Assembly: GCA_019113825.1 (NCBI GenBank)
Contig: DXGR01000108.1
Location: 1 to 53,337, forward strand
Length of the DNA stretch: 53,337 nucleotides
Source: Candidatus Stackebrandtia excrementipullorum
GTDB taxonomy: Bacteria > Actinomycetota > Actinomycetes > Mycobacteriales > Micromonosporaceae
Direction: 5' to 3'
Numbering within the stretch: the stretch's first letter is position 1; every line of letters begins with the position of its first letter. Made by a program: the position numbers and the translations under genes. This document shows, in pieces, positions 17,962 through 25,393 of this stretch. Below the pieces are notes generated by a model. It was not told where the DNA came from. It searched no databases and worked only from the letters and a program-made list of their open reading frames with translations.

Positions 17962-18618
17962 CTACCAGGCTTCGCGGTGATGGCGCAGACCGTCCAGAAC
18001 AAGGTCCAATCCGATACCGAATTCGTCGGCATGGGAGTAACCGGGTTGCAGTGCGTGTTCGGTGATCATCTCGGCCAGGTGCGGGAACTCCGGGGGAAGA
18101 TCCCGCATGATCACATCAGCCACATCCTCGACTTCCTCGGGTGCCTGGAACGGCAAGGCAAGTTCTTGCAACACGAACCCGTAGACATAGCCGTCGACGA
18201 CGGAGAAGGCGTGGGCTGCGCCGGCGACGGTGAAACCCCCGGCGCGTAGACATCCGAGAACGGCGTCGTGGTGACGCAGGGTCTCGTAACCGGGGTTCGC
18301 CCGGGAATCCATGAGCCCGATGGCCCAGCGGTGACGCATCAGGGCTTCACGCATCGATATGCAGCGGCGCCGCATCGCGGTTTGCCAGTCGACGTCGGCT
18401 GCGGGCAGGTCGATCTCGGCGAAGACGAGGTCGACCATGCCGTCCAGTAGAGCGTCCTTATTGCGGAAATGGTGGTAGAGGGCCATCGCCTTGACCCCGA
18501 TGCGGTCGGCCAACTGCCGGGTGCTGGGGACATCACCGACCTCGTCGGCCAACTCGACCGCGGTGCGCAGCACGACCACCTTGGTGAGCGGCTCACGTCG
18601 GGGGGCGTCTGTGGTCAC
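17962..18618 (-). CDS. TetR-family repressor
   Basis: The 218-residue regulator has the N-terminal helix-turn-helix with PSTRQLADRIGVKAMALYHH and a C-terminal ligand domain of the TetR_C_1 type (DGYVYGFVLQELALP). It starts with GTG at 18618 behind GAGGAG. It is divergent from a NAD(P)-binding protein gene 87 bases away. The space between holds two identical-type palindromes (TTTACrsyGTAAA), so it very likely represses both itself and the neighbour and responds to a small molecule metabolised or sensed by that neighbour. The ligand is unknown. Confidence 0.9.
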   Translation of the reverse strand: MTTDAPRREPLTKVVVLRTAVELADEVGDVPSTRQLADRIGVKAMALYHHFRNKDALLDGMVDLVFAEIDLPAADVDWQTAMRRRCISMREALMRHRWAIGLMDSRANPGYETLRHHDAVLGCLRAGGFTVAGAAHAFSVVDGYVYGFVLQELALPFQAPEEVEDVADVIMRDLPPEFPHLAEMITEHALQPGYSHADEFGIGLDLVLDGLRHHREAW

Positions 18619-18658
18619 CGAGATCTCCTCGTGGTTGCACCGGCTTGCACCGAGCAAC

Positions 18659-18690
18659 TTTACACCGTAAAGTCAGCTTTACAGCGTAAA
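18659..18690. promoter_or_regulatory. tandem TetR operator
   Basis: Two 13-bp palindromes, TTTACACCGTAAA (18659-18671) and TTTACAGCGTAAA (18678-18690), are centred 19 bp apart in the divergent region. Two dimers could bind nearly the same DNA face. They lie 15 bases before the ATG of the rightward gene. Confidence 0.85.
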
Positions 18691-18705
18691 GGTGAGGAGG
18701 GTTCG

Positions 18706-19542
18706 ATGAAAGACGAGAAACCGGGTACCGGCAAACGTGTATGCATCGTCGGCGCCTCGGGCAAACTCGGGCGCTACATGGTTCAGCACGCCCTGGACCG
18801 CGGATACGAGGTCACCGGCGTGTGCCGAGAAAAGAGCATCGACAAACTCGCCGAGTTCGGTTCGTCGATCACCGTGCACGGCGGCGCCACCAACGACCGA
18901 GCGGTCATCGAACGGGCCGTCGAAGGCTGCGACGCGGTCCTGACCGTGCTGGTGCCGTGGGGCGTCAACGACTACTCCTCCGGCACGGCCCAGGCCGTAC
19001 TGGACTACGCGCCAACGGCTCGGCTGGTGTTCTCCTGCGGTTGGCACATCACCCGCGACGGCAAAGACGTGTACGGCTGGAAGATCAAAGCCGCGGTGGC
19101 GGTCGGAAGGCTCGCGAAACTCGCCCGTCTCGCCGACATCGGTGACCAGGTGGAGGCGTGCCGAAGGATCTTCGACAGCCGGACGCGCTGGACCGTCGTA
19201 CGCGGAAGCGACCTGGAGGAAGGCGACGCCGAAGGGCTTCCGGTGTGGAGCAGGCACGTCGGAGACCCGATCCTGGCGAGTAACCGTACTCGCCGCATCG
19301 ACTACGCGAGGTTCATGGTCGAGGCGATCGAGAACGACGAGCTGATCCACGAAGCACCGGCCATTGTGGGCAGACTGACTCCATCGGCGCTGGCTCACGC
19401 GAAGGCTGCGGGTTCGTTACCGGGTTTGCGTTTCGGGGTCGGCACCCTCCACGCCTTCGCCGAGGTCTCGGTGGCGCACCACCGCCGGCCGCCCACGGCC
19501 CGCGACGAAATCGCACGGGCCTGGAACCCCGGGCGGGCATAG
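18706..19542 (+). CDS. NmrA/SDR-like NAD(P)-binding oxidoreductase
   Basis: The 278-residue protein begins with a Rossmann loop, VCIVGASGKLGRYMV (residues 12-26), and has the layout of atypical short-chain dehydrogenases/NmrA-like proteins (CDAVLTVLVPWG, SCGWHITRDG, WTVVRGSDLEEGD). No classical YxxxK dyad is evident, so it may bind cofactor for sensing or reduce an unidentified substrate. The ATG at 18706 has GTGAGGAGG upstream. It is controlled by the divergent TetR repressor through the tandem operator. A short inverted repeat follows the stop. Confidence 0.8.
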   Translation: MKDEKPGTGKRVCIVGASGKLGRYMVQHALDRGYEVTGVCREKSIDKLAEFGSSITVHGGATNDRAVIERAVEGCDAVLTVLVPWGVNDYSSGTAQAVLDYAPTARLVFSCGWHITRDGKDVYGWKIKAAVAVGRLAKLARLADIGDQVEACRRIFDSRTRWTVVRGSDLEEGDAEGLPVWSRHVGDPILASNRTRRIDYARFMVEAIENDELIHEAPAIVGRLTPSALAHAKAAGSLPGLRFGVGTLHAFAEVSVAHHRRPPTARDEIARAWNPGRA

Positions 19543-19547
19543 CCTGC

Positions 19548-19570
19548 GTGACGATCACCACAATCGTCAC
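19548..19570 (+). terminator. short hairpin after the NmrA-like gene
   Basis: Perfect 8-bp arms GTGACGAT and ATCGTCAC with a 7-base loop start six bases after the stop codon. It is modest in strength but well placed. Confidence 0.45.
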
Positions 19571-19839
19571 CGTCGTCACGGCATGTGAAGCACCATCGCC
19601 GTGTCCGTCGGCGTTTGTCAAACGTGCGAAGCAGCCGAAGGTGTACCCAGTTTGGTCGCCGACGAGGTTCGAGTGCGAGCGAGTGGTGCGGCGGTGAACA
19701 GGCGCACAAGTCTTCGAAGACGTCGCACAACGCGTCGAACCGTCCACACGTGCGCGGCCCGGGCAACGTATCGAGCCCGATGGCGACGACCCGGTAACGT
19801 CGCTGCCCACTCCAATCACGAGGGGACCCGGCACTTCTC

Positions 19840-20388
19840 ATGAACGTTTTCGTCCTGGGCACCGGCCGGTGCGGCACCGTCACCTTCACGCGGGCGTGCC
19901 AGTACATCACGAACTACTCGACCGGCCATGAAACCCGATCCGCCGAAATCGGCGACGCCAGGTTCGACTACCCCGACGACCATATCGAGGCCGACAACCG
20001 CCTCAGCTGGTTTCTTGGCCGACTCGGCAGTCGCTACGACGACCGGGACGTTCTGTACGTTCACCTTCTACGCGACCGGGAGGCAACAGCGGCAAGCTTT
20101 CTCAAGCGGTGGGATGGGCCGCAAAAAGCGGGAATCATGTCGGCGTACCGGCATGGGGTCATCCCTCGGGGGTCGGAATGGCCCGAAAGCCGTCGACTCG
20201 ATGTCTGTCGCGACTACGTCGACACCGTCACGGCGAACGTGACCGAGTTTCTCGGTAGCCGACCGCACATGACGTTGCACTTGGAGGACATCGAGCCCGG
20301 CTTCAGCGCCTTTATGGACAGAATCGGCGCCGACGGTGACCTCGATGCCGCTCGGCAGGAGTGGGAGATCAAACACAACGGTTCGTAA
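19840..20388 (+). CDS. sulfotransferase-like protein
   Basis: The 182-residue protein has the sulfotransferase 5'-phosphosulfate loop at its N-terminus (LGTGRCGTVTFT, residues 6-17) and the second PAPS-binding region VHLLRDREATAASFL. It ends in EWEIKHNGS, an ending I associate with small bacterial sulfotransferases. Codon third positions are consistently G/C-rich, so this strand is truly coding. It probably transfers sulfate from PAPS to a carbohydrate. The last 320 bases lie antisense to the C-terminal end of the methyltransferase frame on the other strand. PAPS synthesis genes are not in the window. Confidence 0.82.
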   Translation: MNVFVLGTGRCGTVTFTRACQYITNYSTGHETRSAEIGDARFDYPDDHIEADNRLSWFLGRLGSRYDDRDVLYVHLLRDREATAASFLKRWDGPQKAGIMSAYRHGVIPRGSEWPESRRLDVCRDYVDTVTANVTEFLGSRPHMTLHLEDIEPGFSAFMDRIGADGDLDAARQEWEIKHNGS

Positions 20389-21492
20389 CCGTCGCGCCTC
20401 CGCCTCCGGGCTGCGGAGCTCGAGTGTGCCCTTGTCGTGTTTGAGGTAACGCGGCTTCCACTCGAGAAGTTCCTTCTGCCAGCGTTTCCCGATCGCACGC
20501 TCTTCGGGTCGGTCGTGGTCGTCCAGCACCACAACGGCATCCGACTTCAATCGGTCGAGGAGTGCCGGGACCGCCGGGAACCTGGCACTCTCCCCCACCG
20601 TGGCAGGTGGGCCGTCGACGACCAAGAGGTCGAACCGGCTTTCGGGGACCCGGTCAAGGTCGTACCACGGCCAGGTCTGCTCGTTCAGCTTCACGTCGGT
20701 CAACGGTGCGTGGCGAACCTCTGCCCACTCCGAAACACCGTGGTCGACCAGCAGCTCACGCGTCCGGTCTGCAAAACGCTCAAGATGTTCCAGCGCAACG
20801 ACCTTGCCCGTTCCAAGTTCCCGCATCGCGTACGCCATGACCAACGTGGTTACTCCGCTACCGCATTCGATGACGGAAGTGCGACGTTCATCGTGAACCA
20901 GATTGAACAGATACCGCAACAGGTCCGGTGAGGCCGCCCATCCCGCCAATCCCGGAAACGCCTGCGGCGGTTTCAATCCGTAGTACAGACCCGACAACGC
21001 GTCCAGCTGCGCGTATTGTTTCCGCCCACCGACCACAATGGCCGAGGCCGTCTCCTCCGCCTGCTCCCGCATCGCCTCGTCGAGGTCGCCGGGCGTGACC
21101 TGGCGTTCCTTCAAACTCTTCAACTGCGCCCCGACCCCCTTGCGCCACGCCTGGGCCTCCCGGTGTTCCTCCACTCGCTGTCGGCGTTGACTGCGGATGC
21201 TCTTGGCGACCTCGCCCAGCTGTCGGACGACCTCCTCGTGCCGGGCGACGGAAGCCGCCTCCAGCTCGACCAGCCGCCGGTTTGCCCGCTGCAGTTGCTC
21301 CCGGTTACTGCGCAGCAGAAGCCGATGACCGCGGCCGACCATCATCAGAACCCCGAACATCATGAGCTGGCACAACGCAATCGCGGCGACGAGCCCCACC
21401 GCCCCGAACACGACATGGGCCGTGACGGTCACAACCACCATCGCGGCGAGAGCGGGGACGATCACCTTCAGCCGAAGGAGTCGCTCGAACAT
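20068..21492 (-). CDS. membrane-anchored class I methyltransferase with possible read-through C-terminus
   Basis: From the ATG at 21492 (GAAGGG upstream) the frame encodes 474 residues. Two N-terminal TM helices (about 8-55) are followed by a coiled-coil region (60-150) and a SAM-methyltransferase domain at about 180-370, with ECGSGVTTLVMAYA, VVALEH and LLVVDGPPATVG. The last 110 or so residues (after PEAEARRL) look like translated antisense of the sulfotransferase gene, and an alternative frame meets TGA near 20385. The real protein may end around there after a lost stop or small frameshift. It could methylate surface sugars or a phosphonate ester at the membrane. The 2-TM plus coiled-coil module resembles the separate protein at 27872-28234. 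Confidence 0.7.
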   Translation of the reverse strand: MFERLLRLKVIVPALAAMVVVTVTAHVVFGAVGLVAAIALCQLMMFGVLMMVGRGHRLLLRSNREQLQRANRRLVELEAASVARHEEVVRQLGEVAKSIRSQRRQRVEEHREAQAWRKGVGAQLKSLKERQVTPGDLDEAMREQAEETASAIVVGGRKQYAQLDALSGLYYGLKPPQAFPGLAGWAASPDLLRYLFNLVHDERRTSVIECGSGVTTLVMAYAMRELGTGKVVALEHLERFADRTRELLVDHGVSEWAEVRHAPLTDVKLNEQTWPWYDLDRVPESRFDLLVVDGPPATVGESARFPAVPALLDRLKSDAVVVLDDHDRPEERAIGKRWQKELLEWKPRYLKHDKGTLELRSPEAEARRLRTVVFDLPLLPSGIEVTVGADSVHKGAEAGLDVLQVQRHVRSATEKLGHVRRDGVDVVATDIESTAFGPFRPPRDDPMPVRRHDSRFLRPIPPLEKACRCCLPVA

Positions 21493-21670
21493 GGGCAGCC
21501 CTTCTATAAAGTCGCCTGGAGGGCTCAACCGTGCCGGGGTGGAGCGCGTGGAAACCGGTAACACCACTTTCGTGTACCAGTTGAACGGGTAGGAGCTCAA
21601 CCTAGCGCAACAACCCCTCGCTTCCAACCGCTACGCGGTGGCACTTGAGCGCCACCGTCGGGAGTCAAGA

Positions 21671-23575
21671 GTGTCCAGACCAGACATCAGCGTGATCGTG
21701 GCCGCCTACAACGCGATGCCGTATATCCGCAGGTGTATCGACTCCGTTGTGGCGCAGTCGATGCCGTCCGACGGGTACGAGGTGATCGTCGTCGACGACG
21801 GTTCGACCGACGGCACCGCGGAGTATCTCGACGACCGGGCCGACGACGTCCGAGTCCTGCACCAGGAGAACTCGGGCGGCCCGGCTGCCCCTCGCAACCG
21901 CGGCTTGGAGATCGCCCACGGCGAATACGTGTTCTTCCTCGACGCCGACGACTACCTGGGGGAAGAGACGTTGGAACGGATGCTGGCGATGGCCCGCGCG
22001 AACGATTCCGACATCGTTCTGGGCAAGATGATAGGTGTCGGCGGGCGTGTCGTGCCCAAGTCGATGTTTCAACGCGACCAGCCGCGCACCACCGTGTTCG
22101 ATTCCCGGGTCTATTGGGCGTTGAATCCGTTGAAGTTGTTTCGCCGCGCGTTGATCGATCGTCTGCATCTGCGGTTCGACGAAAACCTGCCGGTCGGACA
22201 AGACCAACCGTTCGTCGCCGAGGCGTACCTGAACGCCACGGTGATTTCGGTGTTGGCCTCCTACGACTGCTACTACGCGCGGTTGCGTGACGACGGCGGC
22301 AACAACACGCAACGCGCGGGGGGCGCAACACGGCGGCTACCGATGCTGCGGACCATGTTTTCGCTGATCCCGGAGGCGGTGCCGCCCGGTCGGAGACGGG
22401 ACCTTTTGCTGCGGCGCCATTTTCAAAGCGAACAACGCGAGTTTTTGGAACACCTCGACCGTGAGACCGACCTCGATCGACGTGGGGCCGCGTTCGACGA
22501 GTTCGCCGGCTTCGTGCGGACGTGGTGTGCCCCATCGGTGTACGAACGGTTGCCGGCGGCGGACCGGTTGCGGCTGGAGCTGATCCGGCGCGGTAACGCC
22601 GAGGCGGCCATTGCGATGATGCGGTTCCAGTTGGAGGACCGGCCTTGGGACGTCGTCACCCGTGACGGACGTGCCTACGCGACCTACCCCGGTTTCGGTG
22701 GCGATGTCGACGACGCCTTCTTCGACGTCACCGACCGGTTGACGGTGCGGCACGAGATCGACGACGCCCGATGGACGAGCCACGTGTTCGCGTTCTCGGG
22801 CACTGTCGACATCGACCGACTCGACGACCCCGACGGCGTGATACAAGCCGTTCTGGTTGAACGCGGCAGCGCTGTCGAACACGCCCTGACCACCGAGACC
22901 ACCGCCGGGCGACGGTTTCGCGTCGACGTCGACCCGCGCGGACTTGACGGCCTTATCGGTGTCGGTCAGTGGGACGTGTTTCTCGACGTGACGTGTCGCG
23001 GCGTGACACGGCGCGCCCGTGTCGGCAGCAGCCGCGGCCCTACGGTCACGTTGAGTGACGCCGTCAGGCTCGTACAGGCACGTGGCGGCGGCCCGATCCG
23101 TCACCTCGAGGCGTACTTCACGAAGCCGTACGGGAACCTGAGTTTCGACGTCGGCATGCGTCGAGGCCGCACTCCGATCGCGGTCCACCTAACACCGTCG
23201 TCGCAGCGCGGCGCGGTCCGGCTGACCGGCGAGGTCCCCGGCGTCGGTTTCGCCCGTGACGCGGTACGGGTGGTGGCCCGTCGCGGCGACCGGGAGGTGA
23301 TCCTGCCCACTGCGTGTTCGCCGACCGGGCGGTTCGAAACGTCGGTGGCGGTACCGCCGGGCCGGTGGCGTCTGGAGGTGTCTCTGCCGGAGTGTGCGTC
23401 GGCGCCGGAGATCACGGCGGCGGTACCGGTGTGGCGGGCCACGTCATGGCGCGATATACCGCCGCGCCGAGTGGGCTTGTCGGCACGGGCGTCGACGCCG
23501 ATGATGGAGGTTTCCGTGATCACCCCGGGTAGGATCGTGCGGCTGCTTCGGCGGCGGCTCGACCCCGGCCGTTGA
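21671..23575 (+). CDS. family 2 glycosyltransferase with large C-terminal extension
   Basis: The 634-residue protein has a GT-A fold at residues 1-230 (ISVIVAAYNAMPYIRR, VIVVDDGSTDGT, FFLDADDYLG with the metal DxD) and a helical region at 230-330. The C-terminal half is beta-rich and resembles the tails of glycosyltransferases acting on wall polymers. It has no TM helix, so it is probably cytosolic and membrane-associated. It starts with GTG at 21671 behind GGGAG and is first in a rightward set (dehydrogenase, second glycosyltransferase, small membrane protein, acyltransferase). The role is likely glycosylation of the teichoic-acid-like chain or assembly of its repeat. The sugar is unknown. 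Confidence 0.87.
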   Translation: MSRPDISVIVAAYNAMPYIRRCIDSVVAQSMPSDGYEVIVVDDGSTDGTAEYLDDRADDVRVLHQENSGGPAAPRNRGLEIAHGEYVFFLDADDYLGEETLERMLAMARANDSDIVLGKMIGVGGRVVPKSMFQRDQPRTTVFDSRVYWALNPLKLFRRALIDRLHLRFDENLPVGQDQPFVAEAYLNATVISVLASYDCYYARLRDDGGNNTQRAGGATRRLPMLRTMFSLIPEAVPPGRRRDLLLRRHFQSEQREFLEHLDRETDLDRRGAAFDEFAGFVRTWCAPSVYERLPAADRLRLELIRRGNAEAAIAMMRFQLEDRPWDVVTRDGRAYATYPGFGGDVDDAFFDVTDRLTVRHEIDDARWTSHVFAFSGTVDIDRLDDPDGVIQAVLVERGSAVEHALTTETTAGRRFRVDVDPRGLDGLIGVGQWDVFLDVTCRGVTRRARVGSSRGPTVTLSDAVRLVQARGGGPIRHLEAYFTKPYGNLSFDVGMRRGRTPIAVHLTPSSQRGAVRLTGEVPGVGFARDAVRVVARRGDREVILPTACSPTGRFETSVAVPPGRWRLEVSLPECASAPEITAAVPVWRATSWRDIPPRRVGLSARASTPMMEVSVITPGRIVRLLRRRLDPGR

Positions 23576-23637
23576 CCGAAGACCGCGTCGCAGGCCGTGA
23601 AGCGAGCCGGAACCACCGACACCCCCTAGGACAGGAC

Positions 23638-24921
23638 ATGAGCAGCACCCCGATAGACGTCGTCGTGGTCGGTATGGGCTACGTCGGTCTCCCCTTGGCC
23701 GCCGAAGCCAGCCGTAGCGGTTTGACCGTGGCCGGTTTCGACGTCGGCCGATCCGTCGTCGACGGATTGAACTCCGGCCGATCCCACATCGACGACATCA
23801 CCGACACCGAGGTGTCGCGGATGCTGGCCGACGGTTTCACCGCGACCACCGACCCTGCGGTGCACAGTCGTGCGAACACGATCGTGATCTGTGTCCCTAC
23901 ACCGCTGTCCCCCGACGGCGGGCCCGACCTGACCGCGGTCGAGTCGGCAGCCCGCACGGTCGCGCAGCATGTGCGTCCGCAGACGCTGGTGGTGCTGGAG
24001 TCGACGACGTATCCGGGCACCACCGAGGAACTGGTTCGTCCGATCCTGGAAACGAGCGGTTTGACCGCCGGGGTCGACTTCGGGTTGGCGTTTTCCCCCG
24101 AACGTGTCGACCCGGGCAACCCCGTGTTCGGTATCGCGAACACACCGAAGGTCGTGGGCGGTGTGACACCGGGGTGCGGTGACGCGGCGGCCGCGTTTTA
24201 CGGCAAGTTCGTCGACACGGTCGTACGTACCCGTGGCACGCGTGAAGCCGAGATGGCGAAACTGTTGGAGAACACGTATCGGCATGTGAACATCGCGTTG
24301 GTGAACGAGATGGCCGTGTTCTGTCACGAGCTGGACATCGACCTGTGGGACGTGATCTCGGCGGCGTCAACGAAACCGTTTGGTTTTCAGCCGTTCACGC
24401 CCGGGCCGGGTGTAGGCGGGCATTGCATCCCCATCGACCCGAACTACCTGTCACACCGCGTCAAGGGTGCCCTGGGATACCCCTTCCGGTTCGTAGAGCT
24501 GGCCGAGGAGATCAACAAACGGATGCCCGACTATGTGGTGCACCGGGCGGTTGAGCTGTTGAACACGCAGGGCCTTGCGTTGTCGCGGTCGCGCATTCTG
24601 TTGTTGGGGGTAACCTATAAAGCCGACATCGCCGATCAGCGGGAGACTCCGGCGGAGCCGATTGCGTCGAAACTGTTGACCGGCGGGGCCTCGGTGATCT
24701 ATCACGACCCGTATGTTCCGCACTGGAAGGTCTCGGGACGGGACGTCGAACGGGTCGCCGAATGGCGCGACACCGATGCGGACCTGGTGATCCTGTTGAC
24801 CGGGCATGCCGAGTACCGGGTGCCGGAGTTGTCCGCGACGGCACGCATGCTTCTGGACACACGCGGCACGTCTCGAACGGTCGACGACTCGGGACGGTCG
24901 GCGAACGTTCACCTGCTGTAG
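23638..24921 (+). CDS. UDP-N-acetylhexosamine/UDP-glucose 6-dehydrogenase family
   Basis: The 427-residue NAD-dependent enzyme makes a nucleotide-linked uronic acid by two-step oxidation of C6. It shows the Rossmann motif VGMGYVGLPLAAE, VCVPTP-type loop ICVPTPL, the lysine region EMAKLLENTYR and the catalytic cysteine C263 in GPGVGGHCIPIDP. The latter form (GHCIPxDP) is typical of WecC/WbpA-type enzymes on UDP-ManNAc or UDP-GlcNAc, not UDP-glucose. It sits between two glycosyltransferases in one operon, so the uronic acid is probably a building block of the same polymer. A second, different dehydrogenase is at 39409-40821. Confidence 0.9.
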   Translation: MSSTPIDVVVVGMGYVGLPLAAEASRSGLTVAGFDVGRSVVDGLNSGRSHIDDITDTEVSRMLADGFTATTDPAVHSRANTIVICVPTPLSPDGGPDLTAVESAARTVAQHVRPQTLVVLESTTYPGTTEELVRPILETSGLTAGVDFGLAFSPERVDPGNPVFGIANTPKVVGGVTPGCGDAAAAFYGKFVDTVVRTRGTREAEMAKLLENTYRHVNIALVNEMAVFCHELDIDLWDVISAASTKPFGFQPFTPGPGVGGHCIPIDPNYLSHRVKGALGYPFRFVELAEEINKRMPDYVVHRAVELLNTQGLALSRSRILLLGVTYKADIADQRETPAEPIASKLLTGGASVIYHDPYVPHWKVSGRDVERVAEWRDTDADLVILLTGHAEYRVPELSATARMLLDTRGTSRTVDDSGRSANVHLL

Positions 24922-25393
24922 CGGCACGTATCGCGCCGGTCGACCACGTCAAAGTGCCCTCCCGTCGGCATGTTCTCGCCGGTCGCCCGGCGAATCCGGT
25001 CACGGGTGGGCGCCCACGGCGGGGCCACGTGTTCCTCCGAGGGACGGTGATCGACCGGCCAGGAAGCGGGTGGCGGCACTACGTACTATGCGTGGAAGGT
25101 TGTCTTTGAACTTCGTTCATCGTGAGCGGCCGTTCGGGCGGATGTGTCCTAAGGCGAAGAATGTCGGGCATCCCGGTGCCGAACGCAGGGCCTTCGAGGC
25201 GCCGTCTGAACACCGCGCCTCACAACCGCGAGTCGAGGGACCGCTTCGGAGTCGAACGCTTGACATCTGAAGGGCTGTTCGCGAACTCGATTCGTGGCGC
25301 GCGGCGGTTCGAGTGGATGCCTCGTCAAACGGAGAAGGTCGTATACACAGCGGTTCGCAGACAGCCTATGAGGTACCAGCATGGAAAGGCGCT
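24922..25393. other. intergenic stretch before the bifunctional glycosyltransferase
   Basis: About 470 bases without a convincing gene. The open frames crossing it have Arg-rich, random-looking translations. It interrupts an otherwise tight rightward gene set, so it probably contains a promoter. A TTGACA at 25260-25265 is the best -35 candidate, but I see no matching -10. Confidence 0.4.

Noticed and set aside
25122-25393. Rightward frame before the two-domain glycosyltransferase
   Set aside because: Random Arg-rich translation, no start signal and no recognisable motif.
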